A stretch of DNA of 64,000 nucleotides from Linnemannia schmuckeri (GCA_029449235.1 JANATG010000001.1:3472001-3536000); one strand, 5' to 3'. Counted from the stretch's first letter, positions 1-14,014 are shown. Made by a program: numbers and translations. Notes: generated by a model not told the origin, from the sequence alone.

Positions 1-2690
1 TGGGGTGACAGGAACAAGAAGTAAAGAAAGAGAAGAGAAGAGAGAAACGGGAGAGGGAGGACAAAGGCCAGTTGTCTCTTTGCAGGACACATCGGAGAGA
101 GAAGAGAAAAAGAGGAGCCAGGCGGAATTGAGCCTGCAGGCTGCCAGCGGCTGTAATTGGCCACAGTTGGCCCATGACATCGTCCCCAATTTGTATGTGT
201 CTATATGTGTTAGCTCAGCTGGCTGACTGGCTGTCTTCCTGTTCCTCCTGACCCCCTCCAGGTACTCACTACCAACCCGCGGTCCAGTCTCCGTCCCATG
301 GAGCCCTGTCACAGTTGAGTTCGTGTATTTATCTATTTCTCCTCCCATGGTGCTACAATCCATCCAAAAAAAAAAAAAAATCCCTTCCTACTCTTTGCAA
401 CCAATTGCCTCTCTCCCAGGGCCCAATCTATTTTTCGATTCCGTCCACAGATTTATCCTTCGTGCACACTCCAAGCCCCTTTGGTCTTTTGGTGTGTCCA
501 CTCGTTTTGTCTCTGGTATTACTTCGTTGGCTTCTTGACCGCCCCCCTCTTGTCGGCACGGTCCTTTTTTTTCACCAATTGACTCCTTAGTCAACAAGAG
601 ACTCAGAGTAAAGTCTCAAGAATTTTAAAGAATGGTGCTGTCACCACATGCGCCACTCCCTTAATACTTGCTCTCCTTCCCTTTTCGTCCCTTTCTCCTA
701 TATCGCATCTAGTCTGCCTGCACAAGATTTTGACATCATTCCTTCTCTGCACCCGATTGCGGGCTCCTTTGTGATGCATCTCACAAGTTGTTGCGACAAT
801 GCATCTGCTATCAATCTCGTTATGCTTTCCAATTTCTCTCGCTTCGCTATTGTTTAGTAGACAAGAGAAAAGTTGTTCGATGGTTTCTCCTTCTCCTCCA
901 ACTCCTCCACACACATACGCGCATTTATGTAAAAGGAAAAAGCAAATAAACAAACAGTCTGTCTTTCTTCCCTTTCACTCCCTTTGTCAAAGCTCTATCC
1001 AGTCTCGTTTAATATGATAAAAGTCCACGCGCTTTCTTTTTACAGGAGTAAGGGGACTGGTTACCCAATGACTGCATACCTAACTTCCCCTCCCCCCCCC
1101 CCCCCCCTTCAAACTGCGCTTTGCCAAACAATTTAGCTATTCCGCCGAGTATAGGGGGAATGCATATCATCGTTGCAAGTCGGTGCATGCAGTGGACAAA
1201 AATGAAATCTCGAGAGACATGAGGATGCATAGTTAGTGAGGTAAGGGGGAGTGTACTACCAACTCCATGATCGATCAAACAACAGGGAGGGGTTATAAAT
1301 TCTTGCATTAGAAAAGTTCTCCTTGTATAAAGGAAGGCAGGGCAGGAAGGAAAAAAAGAAGTAGGGAGGTACAAGACGAATATAAATGTGAACGCAGTGA
1401 TCGGTGCATTATCATCACCTTTTCGCTGTCAATGCGGAGGGAGAAAAAAAAATACCCCTGAAACGTCTCAGGCTCAGGGGTAAGTCTCATTCACTGTCGT
1501 CCAGGAAGTACTTTGCCAACGCTGAAAGCCATCTTTTTTATTGCAGTGAGACATCTGCCTTTAATGTGCAACATAGTACATAGTTGATTATGCCCGACAG
1601 CTCTTTCTCATCTCTCTCACGCTCAAGAGACAAGCAATCTTGAAAACAGGTCATCAGTATCCACACATCTGTGGTTCTTTTACACCACGTTCACAAACGC
1701 GGTTTTGGTTGAAATGCCTTGTCTTTCTTTTTGAGCTGGCGTCGGACGGTGTGTATTTGCTAAGACTCGCAAATCAAGGAACAGGTGTGGTAGATCGCCA
1801 ACGGTCCGGGGCAATCGACCGCCCGCTTCCCCCAAACATCAAAGTAGCTATTTTGTTTGTTTGTTTTTTGTGAGCTATGGATGGAGAATGGGACTAAAAA
1901 ACATGATTGAGGATTAAGACGGAAATTCACCTCCGTGTTTTTTAACATGAGAAGGACAGACCATGCGAGGATACATGAACACAGACCATTTGCAAACACG
2001 GAGCAAGCTGTTGTCAAGTCCAAGCTCTAATTAATAAACAAGAAAATGTATATGAAGAAAAGAATGTCCGGATCGAATGCAGTGAGCAAGGGGCGATTGT
2101 CTATCGTGAAAAGAGGTAAAGAGACTTACGAGAGTGAGAGTGCGAGAACCTCCCCTCCTTTTAGTGTTGTTGCTGTTGTAGAAAGAGAAAAGTGTTGCAC
2201 GTTGACCGGCTTGTTCGCTTGATTGTCCGTCTATTTGTCTGTTTGTTTGCTTGTTTATTTTTTGCCCATTTTTGCCTTTCTGGCTTGTTTGTTCAGTAGG
2301 TTTCGGTCGTTTGCCTTTGATCTCCATCTTTTTCTTTTCAACAAACAAGTATACAAACAAACAAGCAAGCAAACAAGCAAGCAGCAACACAAACACACTG
2401 AATAAAGAAACATGCCCTCGCATCTAATCATCATCCTCTGTTGTAGCGACGCTTGTCGGTTTTGCATTAATTGCTTGGATGAGACAACAACAAACACCTT
2501 TTAAATCTTGAACAACCAACACACAGCGGAATGAGATATAGTCATTGACCTTAGTCATTGTGCTTTTAACCTTCTCCCATAAATATATCGATGTTCTTCG
2601 TTCTTCCCTTCCATCCATCTCTTTTGTTTTTTTGTTTGTTTTCGACAATTCACCCCCATTTGCAAGTAGCAAGTAAATATGTTGACCTTT
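1..2690. other. Non-coding, left edge
   Basis: No supportable gene. Reading frames here are short, lack family motifs, and both strands are open to similar lengths. The stretch holds a 16-base C run (1092-1107), an A run near 366, and mirror-like tracts of AAAC and GTTT units around 2230-2390. It could include the 3' untranslated region of a gene outside the window, but nothing shows this directly. Confidence 0.6.
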
Positions 2691-2691
2691 T

Positions 2692-2698
2692 TATATAG
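2692..2698 (+). promoter_or_regulatory. Candidate TATA box before a CT-rich leader
   Basis: TATATAG is followed at once by a pyrimidine-rich tract from 2701 to about 4320. The same arrangement, TATA then CT-rich leader, precedes the thioredoxin-like gene (17217) and the LPMO-like gene (53232). It is therefore a plausible core promoter for a plus-strand transcript, most likely that of the gene starting at 5547. That would imply a 2.8-kb leader, probably spliced. Confidence 0.4.
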
Positions 2699-2700
2699 CG

Positions 2701-5546
2701 CCAGCCTGCTTCTTCTCTCTTTCTTCTTTTCTCTTTTCATTTTCTCTTTTCTTCTCTTCTCTTCAATTGTCGTCGCGCTCCTCCTCCTTTTCCTCCACTC
2801 CTCTCCTCTGCCCCCTTTATCCTTCTCGTTATCCCAATCCAAAATATCCTCAATCTCATCCTCCTTTATTTTTTACTCTCTCGGTCCCTCCTGGTTCCTC
2901 TCACTCCCTCTCTCTCTCCCACTCTCTCTCGCGCTCATTTTACCCGCTCTTTCTTTTCTTTCTTCTCTCATTTCTAGGCTTATTTTCTCTACTTCGTTCT
3001 CTTCTCTTCTTTTCTTTTCTCTTTTTTCTTTTGCTGTTGTAGATCGTGCCTTTTCGCTCTCCTTCTTCAACTTTGACCGCATTTTGTACATAGTCTCCAG
3101 CCATCTTCGAACTCTCGCTTACTCACTCACCAACACACACACGTTTGCCGCTCAACTCGACAGTTTGCTCCGCCCACGTACGCACGCACTGCTCAATTCT
3201 CTCTCTTACTCTGACAGCAACAACAACAACAACTAAAAACAACAAAAACCTTCTTTTCACTTTGTTGTTCTCCTTCACCTTTTTACGATCTTTTCATGTC
3301 TCTTTATGCCATCCTTCTTTACTCTTATCTGACACTATTCATTTTCTCTCACTTTACTCTTTTTTCTTTTCTCTTCACCCACGGCCACTTCGGTCATAAC
3401 GACAAGACCACCATTTTCATTTCCTAACTCTTAACATCCTCTTTATTCACGTCCTCCTTGTCAACTTTCCTGTTTTTATCTCATCCTTCGTCAACCTCCA
3501 CATCTTCCCTCCCTCTTCCTCCTTCCTCCCGACTTCTTTTTAACACATCTACGTACCCGCAAGTACACCATCACATAACGGCCAGGGGTACACACCACCA
3601 TCCTCTTTCGCGCATAAAGTAGCACATCCCGTACTTTTCCCTCTTCGTGCATTGTTCTTGCATGCTTTTGCATTATTAGTTAGTGTTTCTCTCTTCTACT
3701 TCTTTTTCATACTGCGACTTTCCGCCACGAAAAAGAAGCTTTATCATAAATACTTCCAGCTACGCCCACCTCACCTCATAGTCTTCTCTTTTTTGTGTTC
3801 ACGACCGTCCCCCTCCCATTTTTTTTTCTAAAGCCCTCTCATCTCTTCGTTTCTCTCTGCCTTCATCCTCTTTTTTTATCGTCTCCTTGACCCGGCAATC
3901 GCCGTGTTAGGATTGCTTTCTCGCTTGCCGCAACTTTCGAAAAAAGGTAAGACTCGCCTTGCCTTGCCTTGCCTTTCTGCCTTCCTTACCTTCCTCCCTC
4001 GCAATCTCCCCTCTCTCCTTCACTCTGCCTTTGCTTTCCCTTTCTTTTCTTTTCTCTTCTCCCCCCGTTTCTTCGTACTATCCTTCCTTCTCACACCAGC
4101 CCAACCTACCTCAACTCTTTGACTGATAACAAACTCCTGCACTTTTCCTCACCCCCTTCATACTCCTCGTCTTCGTCATCTTCCTCCTCCCCCCTACAAT
4201 TATCCTCCAAACCCACCCCTCGATACAACACACAAAGCGTCTCTCCTTGCCCCTCTCCCCTTCTCCCTCTTTCTCTCTTCTCTCTTTCTCTTTCACTCTT
4301 TCACTCTTTCTCTTCTTTTTAACCCGTTTGCATTATTACCCACAAGCTGGGCTGTTGAACGATGAAATGATGGAAGAAGTAACTGGGTGTTGTGTTTGTT
4401 GACGCTATACTCAACTATTTTGGGGCAATGTTTGATTACTTGTTTATTTGTTTGTTTGGGAAAACAGAATGATAGGAGTTTGTGAGAGACAAAAAGAGAG
4501 AAGAACGAGAAGAAAAGTCTTACTGGGGTGGAGGAGGGATGGGGACGATCTCATTAATGCGAGGGGGAGGGTGGAAAACGAGGGATGCAATTGCAGAAAA
4601 TAATAAGTGTTGGTTAGGTCGTCATGGACAGGGATCGAGGAGTCCTTGGTACAACACTGAACGTCCTTGAATTATTCTTTTTCTTTGGTTATTTTCGGAA
4701 AGAGAGAGAAATGGGAAGAAGTCTCAAAGCGCACAGAAACTACGCACCAATCATGCCACCTATGCATGAACAATGGCGACTTTCTTCCTTTACTATTCTT
4801 ATATCCCATCTTTAGTTCTTCCTTTTTCTTTCTCTTTTTCTTCGTTTCGCCTCTTATTTTCGTTCTTTCACCTTAGACCATAATTGAGAGGACAACAACA
4901 ACCCAAACAGCAACAAAAAGAATATTGACAGAAGCCACTCCCGAGCTCGGGAAGAATGTGCTCTGGGAGAAAGAAAGGGAAAAATAAGAAAAAAAAATCA
5001 CAAAAGAGGCCCTCGCTCCATCATTCTTTCCAAACTCTATCCTAAAGTTAATTCATTCCAGGAACAACAATGGGAAAAAAGGCACTATCAACACACCTAA
5101 TCCAATCAGACCAAGCCCTCCTGTGCTTCTGACTTGATTGTCATCTGCTGGGAAGAGTAAGGTTGGAACTTGGAAGAAAAGGAGAGGTCAAAGCAGAATT
5201 GAACGATCCTCAGTACCTTCTTTGTAACTCCCCTTGGAAGCTTGAATGCCAGCCACTATGCTGTTCCTTTTTTCCGTCAACCGCCTCTTCCGCTTTCTTT
5301 TCTTCCCTTCTCGCCTCCCAGGTTGCTAAAAATGAACTTTAGGAGGGGATGGCGGTTGAGGTGGTAAAAAGGCGTGAATGAGGGGATACTGATGCTTGAC
5401 ATTGATCCCAAGAATGAATAAAAACGTGCGACGCAATATCCTAATCCATCTTTCTCTCTCTTTCCTCTACGCCTTTTGCAATTCCTATCTTACTCTCCCC
5501 TCTCTTTCCTACCGTCGTTTTTTCTCTTCTGTGCCACTTCCTTACG
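2701..5546 (+). promoter_or_regulatory. CT-rich leader region with possible 5' UTR intron
   Basis: About 1.6 kb (2701-4320) is dominated by C and T on the plus strand, typical of fungal promoters and 5' leaders. A consensus donor, GTAAGA, follows an A-rich stretch at about 3946. If it is used, its acceptor must lie before the ATG at 5547, making this a leader intron of the USP8-domain gene. The pyrimidine bias keeps frames open here without coding signal, so I call no protein. The last part, 4330-5546, has mixed composition and no gene. Confidence 0.4.
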
Positions 5547-8500
5547 ATGAAACGTATCATTCGATCCTTTAGCCGGCCCAACTCCGTTGTAGAACCTCTT
5601 CAGTCCAAAGACAGTCGCACCAGGCGCAGTTTTGGCAATCTTCTTTCAAAGACCAGGCCCGCTCCAGCATCCGACGTCTTTGTACTCCAGATCCCACATA
5701 GGAAAATTGAGCACCTCAAGAAACAATCGACTCCTCGTCCTTCTCTACCTTTACCTGTCCATTCTAATCAACAGCACCAGCCACAAAAACAACAAGAAGG
5801 ACAACAAATCAATCAGAAACGACGAGGACACATACATCATCCACAACAAAATACCATGGAGATAACTGAGAGCAGCAACATCAACATTAGCAACATGTCT
5901 AACATAACTGTGCCACCGAGGACTCGGCTGTTAGATCTGAAGACGAGTGCGGAGTTCGCCGCGGAGGATTTCAATCATACGATCAAGACATGGGTCAACA
6001 TGGCTAGTCTCCTTGTGAAACAGGTACGGCTGTCTCTTATTTGCTTCTGATCAGTGTCCATTGCTGAACTGTTCCTTTGGGCTGATGGTCTTCAATGGGC
6101 CTGGCCAGATCTATTTGTTCTAGCCCTCCCTACTTCTGATTTTGTCTTTTCTTTTCTATCATGCACACATGTACCACTCACTCACTTGCACCACAGACAC
6201 CCAGCCCATAGACATAAAAAACCTGGGATACTCACCTCTATACAATTATATACTGTTGCACATGTACTTCAATAGGGCAACATGGCGGAATCGAACAGGG
6301 ATGATGAAAACGCATACATCTCCTACGTACGAGCATGTCTGTAAGTATATCAAGCAGTGGAGAATGAAAAAGAATAGCCAGAACAGTTTCGATGCAGTCG
6401 AAGCACTCCAATTTAATTACATGCATCCCCTACCCTAGCATTTTGGGCGGAGGTGCAAAAAGGAGTGACTGTACCACGCTTAATGCATATCCTTCCAAGC
6501 TTGCTAACGTAGGGACATACATACTTGTTTATCGACGACAGAATTATTACAAAGATCATACCTGTTCAGCCGCACTACCGCTCGATGATGAACGACATTG
6601 TCTGCATCGACCTCCGCCAAAAGATTCTGCTGATCATCACAAGGATGGGGCACTTAGAGAGGCGGCTCTTGAAGCGGTTTGAGGACGAGAACAGACAAGT
6701 CGCCACCGCTGCCCGGATAACACAAACATCGGCCGTGGCGCATTTGAACTCGCTCTCGTCCACCAAGATGACCGTCGTCACGACGACCATGAATAATCGA
6801 CCCACCAGCACTGTCTTCAAGGTCGAGCGGACCATGAACAAACTGAGTGTGGAGTATTACAGTCCGGAGGAGCCTGTCGTGGATCAAGAAGACTACATCG
6901 GCGACGAAAGTGACGACGAGAGTGTCGACGGCCAGGAGAACATCAACATCGACGTTTACAACGATGACAACGACAATAACATTGGCATCGGCAATGACGA
7001 CGAGATCATCGCCACGGTAGAGATCCATGACGATTACTTGACAACCGACGGCTCTGACCTGATGTTGGAACTCAGCCCTGAGAGCTACATCAACCACCAC
7101 CATCGTCGCGTCATAACAGGACCTCGCAGTGAACTCTCGTCACAGCAACCGCCACCCTATCAGCCACCTCAACAGCAGGCTGTAAGCAACGACGATCGAG
7201 ACCAGTACCACCAGGACTATCTCGCATCCGAGAAGCCCATTAGTCTGAACGGAACTCTGAAGAAGAAGATCAGCAATGAGGATGACCGGAGTCTTCTCTC
7301 ACCGGAATGTCAGCCCAACTATACCGCCATGCCTTCGGCACTCTTCCCAAGACAGCGGGAGGGGTTCCATGTGCGGAGATGTTCCTCGACTGATACCATC
7401 CGGTCCAGTGTCCACTTCCCTACCACCTCTTCACTCTCGACCGCCACTGCCCTTCCTTCGACCACCACCCCTCGAGCCAACCTCGCCACACCGCCTATCC
7501 CAGCGCGATCTGACAAGCGCAGCTCGATGATTGCGTCTATGTCGTTTGACCGTAACAACCTCAACATCATCGGCAACAGTAATATCAACTACCTTCGGGA
7601 CCGCAGCAACCAAGGCGCCGTGCCGGATTATCGAGGCACGGCTGCCGCAGGGTCGGCACCGACATCAACAACAACTGCAGTCCGAGGCGGATATGATCGA
7701 GATGTTCTTCATAGCCGATTCTCGAACCGACGGACCATGAGCTTTGAAGGCAACGGCAACTTTTACCCGTCGTTGGGAGGAGTTCCTTCTTCCACTTTCG
7801 ATGTCCAGCAGCCGACTCACACGGGAACATCGGCACTCTGGAGACATAATAGCACCTCAGTGGGTCGAGTGAAGCCTAGTAACAGCAGCAGCAGTAACGG
7901 TAGCAGGCTTGGTCACCGTAAGCGAGCATCCCTCGACCTGCACCAACATCAAAAACAGCAGCAGCACCAACTTCAGTACCATGGCAACGGCATCACAGCA
8001 GCATCACTGAATGCAGATCTTCCTCCCACACCAAAATCGTCGCTTGAGAAACTGAGCGAGCACTTTTCTGCAGGATCGCCGGCTAGCGTAGGTAGTTCGT
8101 TCAAGAGCGGGTTCTCTCCTTCTCCATCGATCTCACCTTCGACCGCCCCCTCGACTCCCTTCACATCGCCCATGATGAAGACCAGCGCCCAGATGAACCA
8201 GAACTTTGGCGCCATCCAACAGCAGCAGCGTGGGCAAGGCCAAATACACGGACATGGACACACCCTTTCATTGACGTCGTCAATCACCTCCGGCTCAACC
8301 TTGGTCACGAACGACGCGACCTTCGCGACCATGTCCACCACAGGTACAGCCACCAACAGCTCAGTCACCTACATTCCCACCACCGCCATGTCCGTCGGGT
8401 CTCCACAGCTCTCAAACTCGACCTTGATCTCATCCTCGTCCTCGCCCACTATGGCCAGCTTCTCATCCTGGACGACCGCGGGCAAGAAGGCCGGTCTGCT

Positions 8501-8663
8501 TCGCAAGATCCGGTCCAAGCCCAAGATGCAGGATATGTTTGATATGGTTCAAGTTCCTGTTTCACCTTCCCCTGCCCCTGCACAGCTTCAGTTACCTTTA
8601 CCTTTGCATCGGCAGCAGCAGCACCAGTATCAGCAGCAACAGCAGTTGCAGCAACAGTTGCAC

Positions 8664-8702
<39 letters not shown>

Positions 8703-8735
8703 CAGGTCTACCCTCCTATTGCCATGCAGACTTGA
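5547..8735 (+). CDS. USP8/AMSH-type N-terminal domain protein with low-complexity tail, 3 exons
   Basis: Predicted exons are 5547-6023, 6276-6340 and 6542-8735, giving about 911 residues. Introns start GTACGG and GTAAGT, end TAG and CAG, and the second has a TGCTAAC branch site near 6501; phases 0 and 2 join cleanly. Residues about 130-240 are helical and carry NAYISYVRACL followed by ITKIIPVQPHY, which fits the USP8 dimerisation domain found at the start of USP8, AMSH and fungal Doa4-like proteins. Those act in endosomal ubiquitin sorting. The rest is acidic, then Ser/Thr/Pro/Gln-rich, with a basic patch (GKKAGLLRKIRSKPK) and a final polyglutamine run. I see neither a JAMM metalloprotease motif nor a UCH cysteine box, so it is probably an adaptor and not a deubiquitinase. 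Start chosen because MKRIIRSFSRP is the first ATG in frame after the leader. Confidence 0.8.
8611..8703 (+). repeat. CAG repeat encoding polyglutamine
   Basis: Interrupted CAG/CAA repeats inside the coding region, ending in an almost pure CAG run at about 8668-8700. They encode a Gln/His-rich C-terminus just before YPPIAMQT and the stop. Such tracts are length-variable in many fungi. Confidence 0.9.
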
Positions 8736-10169
8736 ATAGTAGTCTGCTAGTTTTATTCTGATTTCCTTTTTTATATCCTTCTCTTATTGATACCTTACTT
8801 GGCGTAACATAATCTCCACCTATTATCATAACCATAACAAAAAAAACGCGCGTGTCGCGAACCGATCAACGAGATCAAATCATTCTGTACAGTACCCCCC
8901 AACAAATAAACCTCTTTTCTAAAAAAGAAAAAATGGAAGGCATACTTAGATGTTCTTCGCGGAAGCAACATCCGAACAAACCATAAAAAAAAGTTGGGTC
9001 AATGAAGGCAGAGGGGATCGATAGAGTCCTCCTTGGTAATTACGCCCTTTGCATTGCTCATCCAAAAACAACAAGAAGAGAGGAAGGTTGGGTGAGAGTA
9101 AAGAAATAGATGGAGAGAGAGGGGCACGAGGAAGGGCTCTCAGCTGCGAGAACAACGAAGAAGAAAAGTAGGCAGAAAACAAACGAGGACATGAGAGAGA
9201 GCGAAGACGCGAGATGTGGAGAATTAGAGTCGTGACACAACCCCCCCCCCCCCAGCCCAAAAGGTATGCAATGCATGCATGGCGACACCATAAGAAAAAT
9301 CGAGACAGAAAGTAAACTAAAGAGCAATACGTGTTCAGAGAGGAGGAAAGTGGGGAAGGGATGCGAGAAGGGAAGAAAGAAAATAGAGGATGAAAAGAAA
9401 TGACATGAGAGCCTTTGGTTGTGAGGTAGAAGATAGTTCTTTGCCAAGGCTTTATGAATGTGACAAGCAAAAATGTTTACATGTGTGATTTAGAGAGGCG
9501 AGACCTCGCGATTTACGTGGGTGACATTAAATGCTGCGAGAGGAGAAATTGACGAAAGTGTTGGGGAGGAGGAGAACAGGTATGCGGATGAACATGTCAA
9601 CGAATGAAGCGAGAAGGAAGACAGAGCACAAAAACGCGTAAGGTATTTGTCTAACAACTCTATTGAATCGATCAAGTTTTATTATTTTTTCGAGTGGCGA
9701 ATAAAGGAAAAGGATAAGGAAGGGTACAAATCACCAATGCAGAAACAAAGCCCAATAGCTTGACATGCATTCAAAAAAGAAACCATAATAATAACCTCGC
9801 AGCTGCATCTCACAATGAGGGTTGCAGCAGCACCTCAAAGAGAAGTAAATACAAAATGAATTTTGCTCTTGTTAGCGTGCCGTCCCATGAACTCGTGGCC
9901 ATGAAATACGTGAGAGAGCCAGAAAAAACAACTACGCCTGCAATTGTTTCCCCTCTCTACCCCCTCCCCCTTTTTTTTCTTTCCAACGGACACGCCATTC
10001 GTTGCGTTGAGTTATCGTTCGTTCGTTGGTCCCTTGGCGCATTTTTTCGCTCGCTCGGTTGAGCAATTCGCCATTCATCTTCTCTACCAACTGTGCAGAA
10101 AAGAAATGAAAGAGTGAGCGATAGAAAGCGAAGAGCCAAGCGTTGAACGTTCAGGAAAGAGCCCCTCTC

Positions 10170-10210
<41 letters not shown>

Positions 10211-10892
10211 CAAAAACACAGGAAAAGTCTAAAAATGTAACGATTCGAGTCGCGTTAAATCGAGGAGCATTTCGCTTTGCTTTTTTTTTTGTTGTTGTTT
10301 TTTGTATTTGCGTAATTGCCTGCATGAATGTATGAGTGAGTGAGTAAGCAATACAAAACGACAAGTAAACAAAAACGCCGTCTGTATCAACTGATGCAAA
10401 CCACGCTTAGGCTACAGCGACGAAATAGATTCGTCTGGAAATTTAAAAAAAAAAAAAAAAAAAAATTGTCATTGAGCGTTAGGAGAGAAAGTGAGTACAA
10501 AGTAGAAGAAAACAATCAAGGGGGATGCGAGAAACAGAAAAGAAAGAAGAAAGGAAATCATAACAGAAATTATCCTCTTGACTTCAGTGCAATGCAGAAA
10601 CACAAACAAACACAAAGAAGAAAAAGACCAAAGAGAAAAAGGAAATTTAGCTCTTCTCTATTGTTGTTGCTACGGGAGGTACTTGAAGAACCAGTTGTTT
10701 ATGAAAGCAAAAACAGGCAGACATAGTATTCGAGGAAACGGTATTTCTTCTTTACGTGAGAGTTGTCTATGATCATTGCACGAATAAATGAGAGAGGCAG
10801 GGTAAAGAATACACATTGGAGAAGTCCATCATTCAGGTACAGTACTGTGATCAATGGCGCTGATTCGGTGTCATTACTGTTTTTTGTCTCTG

Positions 10893-10929
10893 ATCAATCA
10901 GTCAATCAGTCAGTCAATCACTAAATCAG
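10893..10929 (+). repeat. Short CAATCAGT-type tandem repeat
   Basis: Imperfect tandem copies of an 8-base unit (variants CAATCAGT, CAGTCAAT) in non-coding DNA. There is no associated gene. Confidence 0.8.
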
Positions 10930-13900
10930 GGGTAAAGGTCTCGATCTTGACAACACTGATCTCCTCTGGTTGTTGTACATGCACATCTTCCTTTCAAGCA
11001 CCCCTTACTCCCCAATAGTATTTTTTTTTTTCGATGTGGCGATGCGATGCTCTTTTCTGCTAACTCTTAAATGTTATACTATAATGACTATGTGGGAGAA
11101 AGAGTGCTCTTCTCATTCCTGTTCAGTTTTTTTATCTTGTTCTTTTCCACGTTCTAATGAGAGGGGTATGGCTCATCGATTTTCTCTCCTCTCACTCTTG
11201 CTCGCTTCCTCTTTGAGCATCCATCCCCAGCCAAGGTATTGTCAGATGACAAGGGTGCCTGGATTACCGTTGTTTGTTCCTTCCAAACTTCAAAGTACAA
11301 CAGAAAGAATACCTTGCGTCCGTTGGATTTTGGAGAACCACGTTTTTTTCATGGGCCTCGCTCTTTCAACTGCGATTTGTTCAAGGTTGAAAAGAAGTTT
11401 GATTTTTTATATTTCCGACAGGCGCTCCCATCCCAACCTAACCCATTCTGTCACCCTTCAGTCTTCTATCCCATCATGCTCTGTTCTTTCTTCATCTTGT
11501 TTTCGCAGTCGAAACCCTCTATCTCACCTACCCTTACGCCCATAAGTCTCCATTTCCCAGTCTCCCACCCTTGTTTTTTTTCCAACCCGCCAACTTGTGA
11601 GGTTTGGGGTTTGAAAAAAAGAATAGAGAGAAAATCTTCAAAAAAATAATGAGGGGGGGGGGGGGGGGGAACCGCGGGAAAGTTGGCTCAAAGGTTAACC
11701 AAGTATAAAAAAAAAACAAGATCGAAATCGAAATCGAAAGATGAACCTAGTCCTCTTTACTTTAGAACTAATACTGCCAGACTCGAACAGAGAAACAGGC
11801 ACAGCCAGGTTGTAAACAAGACTGTTTAACACTCATTTCAAATTACTCTTACTTCAATTCAATTGCTATTTATCTCATCCACCTTTTGCCATTGAACAAA
11901 CTACGCTTGCTTTTTAAATCTTGTTGTGTTGTTATTTGCCTTTGAGCTCTTTGTTAGCTCCATCTTTCCGCGTAAATGAACGTTAAAATAAAATAAAATA
12001 TACTGATACGTGGTCAGAGAGGGCCTGGGTTGTGGAGTTCTTCCTTTTTTTTCTTTTATCAACTCTCCCTTTCAGGTCTTTTCTAGACTAAAGGAAAAAA
12101 AACCCTTCGTCGTCATCATGCTTTTCTTGGAGCAGTAATGTGCAATATCCCGGAAGTATTATGTTATCCGACAAAAAACAAAGATAGGAGAGAGAGAAAG
12201 TGAAGGAGAGAGTGAGAGAGCAAAGATAGAGAAGAGAATGAAAGGACGAAGAAGGGTAAAGGCCAGTAAGGAGAGATCTTAGCTTTCCCTTTCATCCTCA
12301 AATGGACCACATTCAGCAAGGAGTGGAAGAAAAATGTGAGTTCAATTTCATGTCTGCCTACGGCTTTTATAATCCAGTTTATTGGTTCTCATCTCTCTCA
12401 AAAAGTGGACCGATAGTCGACCTAACCACAGCGCTCTCTCATTTTGTATTGCGTAGCTTGCGACGAGTTCCGAGGAGGGAAGAAGAAGGAGGAGGAGGAG
12501 GAGAAGGAGGAGGGTGGGGAGAAGGAGGAGAAAAGACGAGAGTAACAGGGGCATTAAGCGACACCTTGGCCAACAGCTATCATAGGTTTTTTCCTGTAAT
12601 GATGTTTTGTTTTTGTAAGTTTGCGAGTCTTCCTAAAATACATTTGCTCGTGTTTTTGTTTTTGCGATCTCATCAGTTAGGGAGGTGAGGATTGACAGCA
12701 GAAACAAAACAAAGCCCAACGCTTGAAGGCTGACCACTGTTTGTTTTGTTGAGGTGTGGTCGCACAAATATAAAACCGCGCAGGTCATGTGGCAGTTCGA
12801 AACTAATAAAACATTCATTCCTCTCCGTTTCGAAAGAGAGAGAGAGGGTGAGTGAGTGAGAGAGGGAGAGGGAACGCGGTGAGCAATTTTCTTTTTTGTT
12901 GAATAAAAAAACGTGGCGTAACTCGACTGTTACCCTCGTGTACGACCCTCAAAAAGAGGAATGGGGGTTAGAACAAAAAAATCAAAAGAATGGGCGAGAC
13001 ACAAGCTAAAACAAGACAAGGCAGTCTGCCTATCTCTTGTCACTCTCTCTCTTTCTCTGTCTGGAAGCGGAGAAACAAAACAACGATCCTTTTGTGCGAT
13101 GAACACATGTTCACATTCAAACAAGAAGACAAGAAAAAAATGCCATGCTGCTTGCAGGAGTCTGGGTTTAGATATCATTGAGGAATCGCGAAAATGAAAA
13201 AAAAAAGCTAGAGATGAACTGAGATAATATAAAAAATAACAAACAAGCAAGTTAGCATATCTTTCCATCTAGTATTTTAATGGTTTGCTCCACCTATTTT
13301 CGCGTATCTTTTTTCTAATTTGCCGCCATGGATATTACAGACGGGACAAGAGTGTTTATAAAAGTGGAAATGGTAGTAAGAGGAAGGGAGAGGAGAGGCG
13401 TTCGGCAGGATGATGTGTAAGCATGCCCCCCTATTCTGACCAATCGTTGACCACCATGGCCATGCAAGACCTAGGGGCATATCAGATTCAACAAATAGCG
13501 AAGCGATGAATTGGAAAGGTTGAGAGCTCTCACTTCCACTCTCTCTCTCGGTCTTCCTCTTTTTCAGTCTGCCATTTGTGTGAGCGTATAACACTCTTTT
13601 TTTTTTTTCTTTTTTTGTCTAAAGATGTCGAAATAGCTCTCTCATTTCCGAATGCTTGCAGAATGAGAATGACTTCTGCATTGTTTTTGTGTGTCGATGT
13701 ATATTCATCATTATGGTGTTGTTGATATGGCCGTTGGAGTGACGCTGCTCTTTTTGCTTGCGGTTATTCTGTTGCGGTCCATTTCCCTAATGAATATTCG
13801 ACCATCAAAGAAATCGATTTTTTTGTTAGATGTCAAAACAACACCATGCATTATGTTCTCTTATGTTTTCTTCGGCTCGTATATTCACACGCGCTCTTAT

Positions 13901-13983
13901 TGACATGGTGTTGACAACAACAAATGCTTCAATGGCTCATGGTTATCTGAAAGAAAAAAATAGTAGCGACGAGCAGATTACCT

Positions 13984-14014
13984 ACTCCTACAGTACTCCC
14001 ACAGTACTCCCACG
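13984..14014 (+). repeat. 12-base tandem repeat, 2.5 copies
   Basis: The unit CAGTACTCCCAC is repeated, with a first variant copy, in non-coding sequence. Each copy contains an AGTACT palindrome. Confidence 0.75.

Noticed and set aside
2679..3236. 185-codon frame with apparent hydrophobic segments
   Set aside because: A translation of the CT-rich leader into Ser/Leu/Phe; the hydrophobicity follows from base composition.
8946..9470. 174-codon minus-strand frame
   Set aside because: Purine-rich plus strand read backwards; includes a poly-C run giving polyglycine.
10970..11545. 191-codon plus-strand frame
   Set aside because: Ser/Leu/Phe-rich reading of CT-biased sequence; no domain, and a second frame is open over the same bases.
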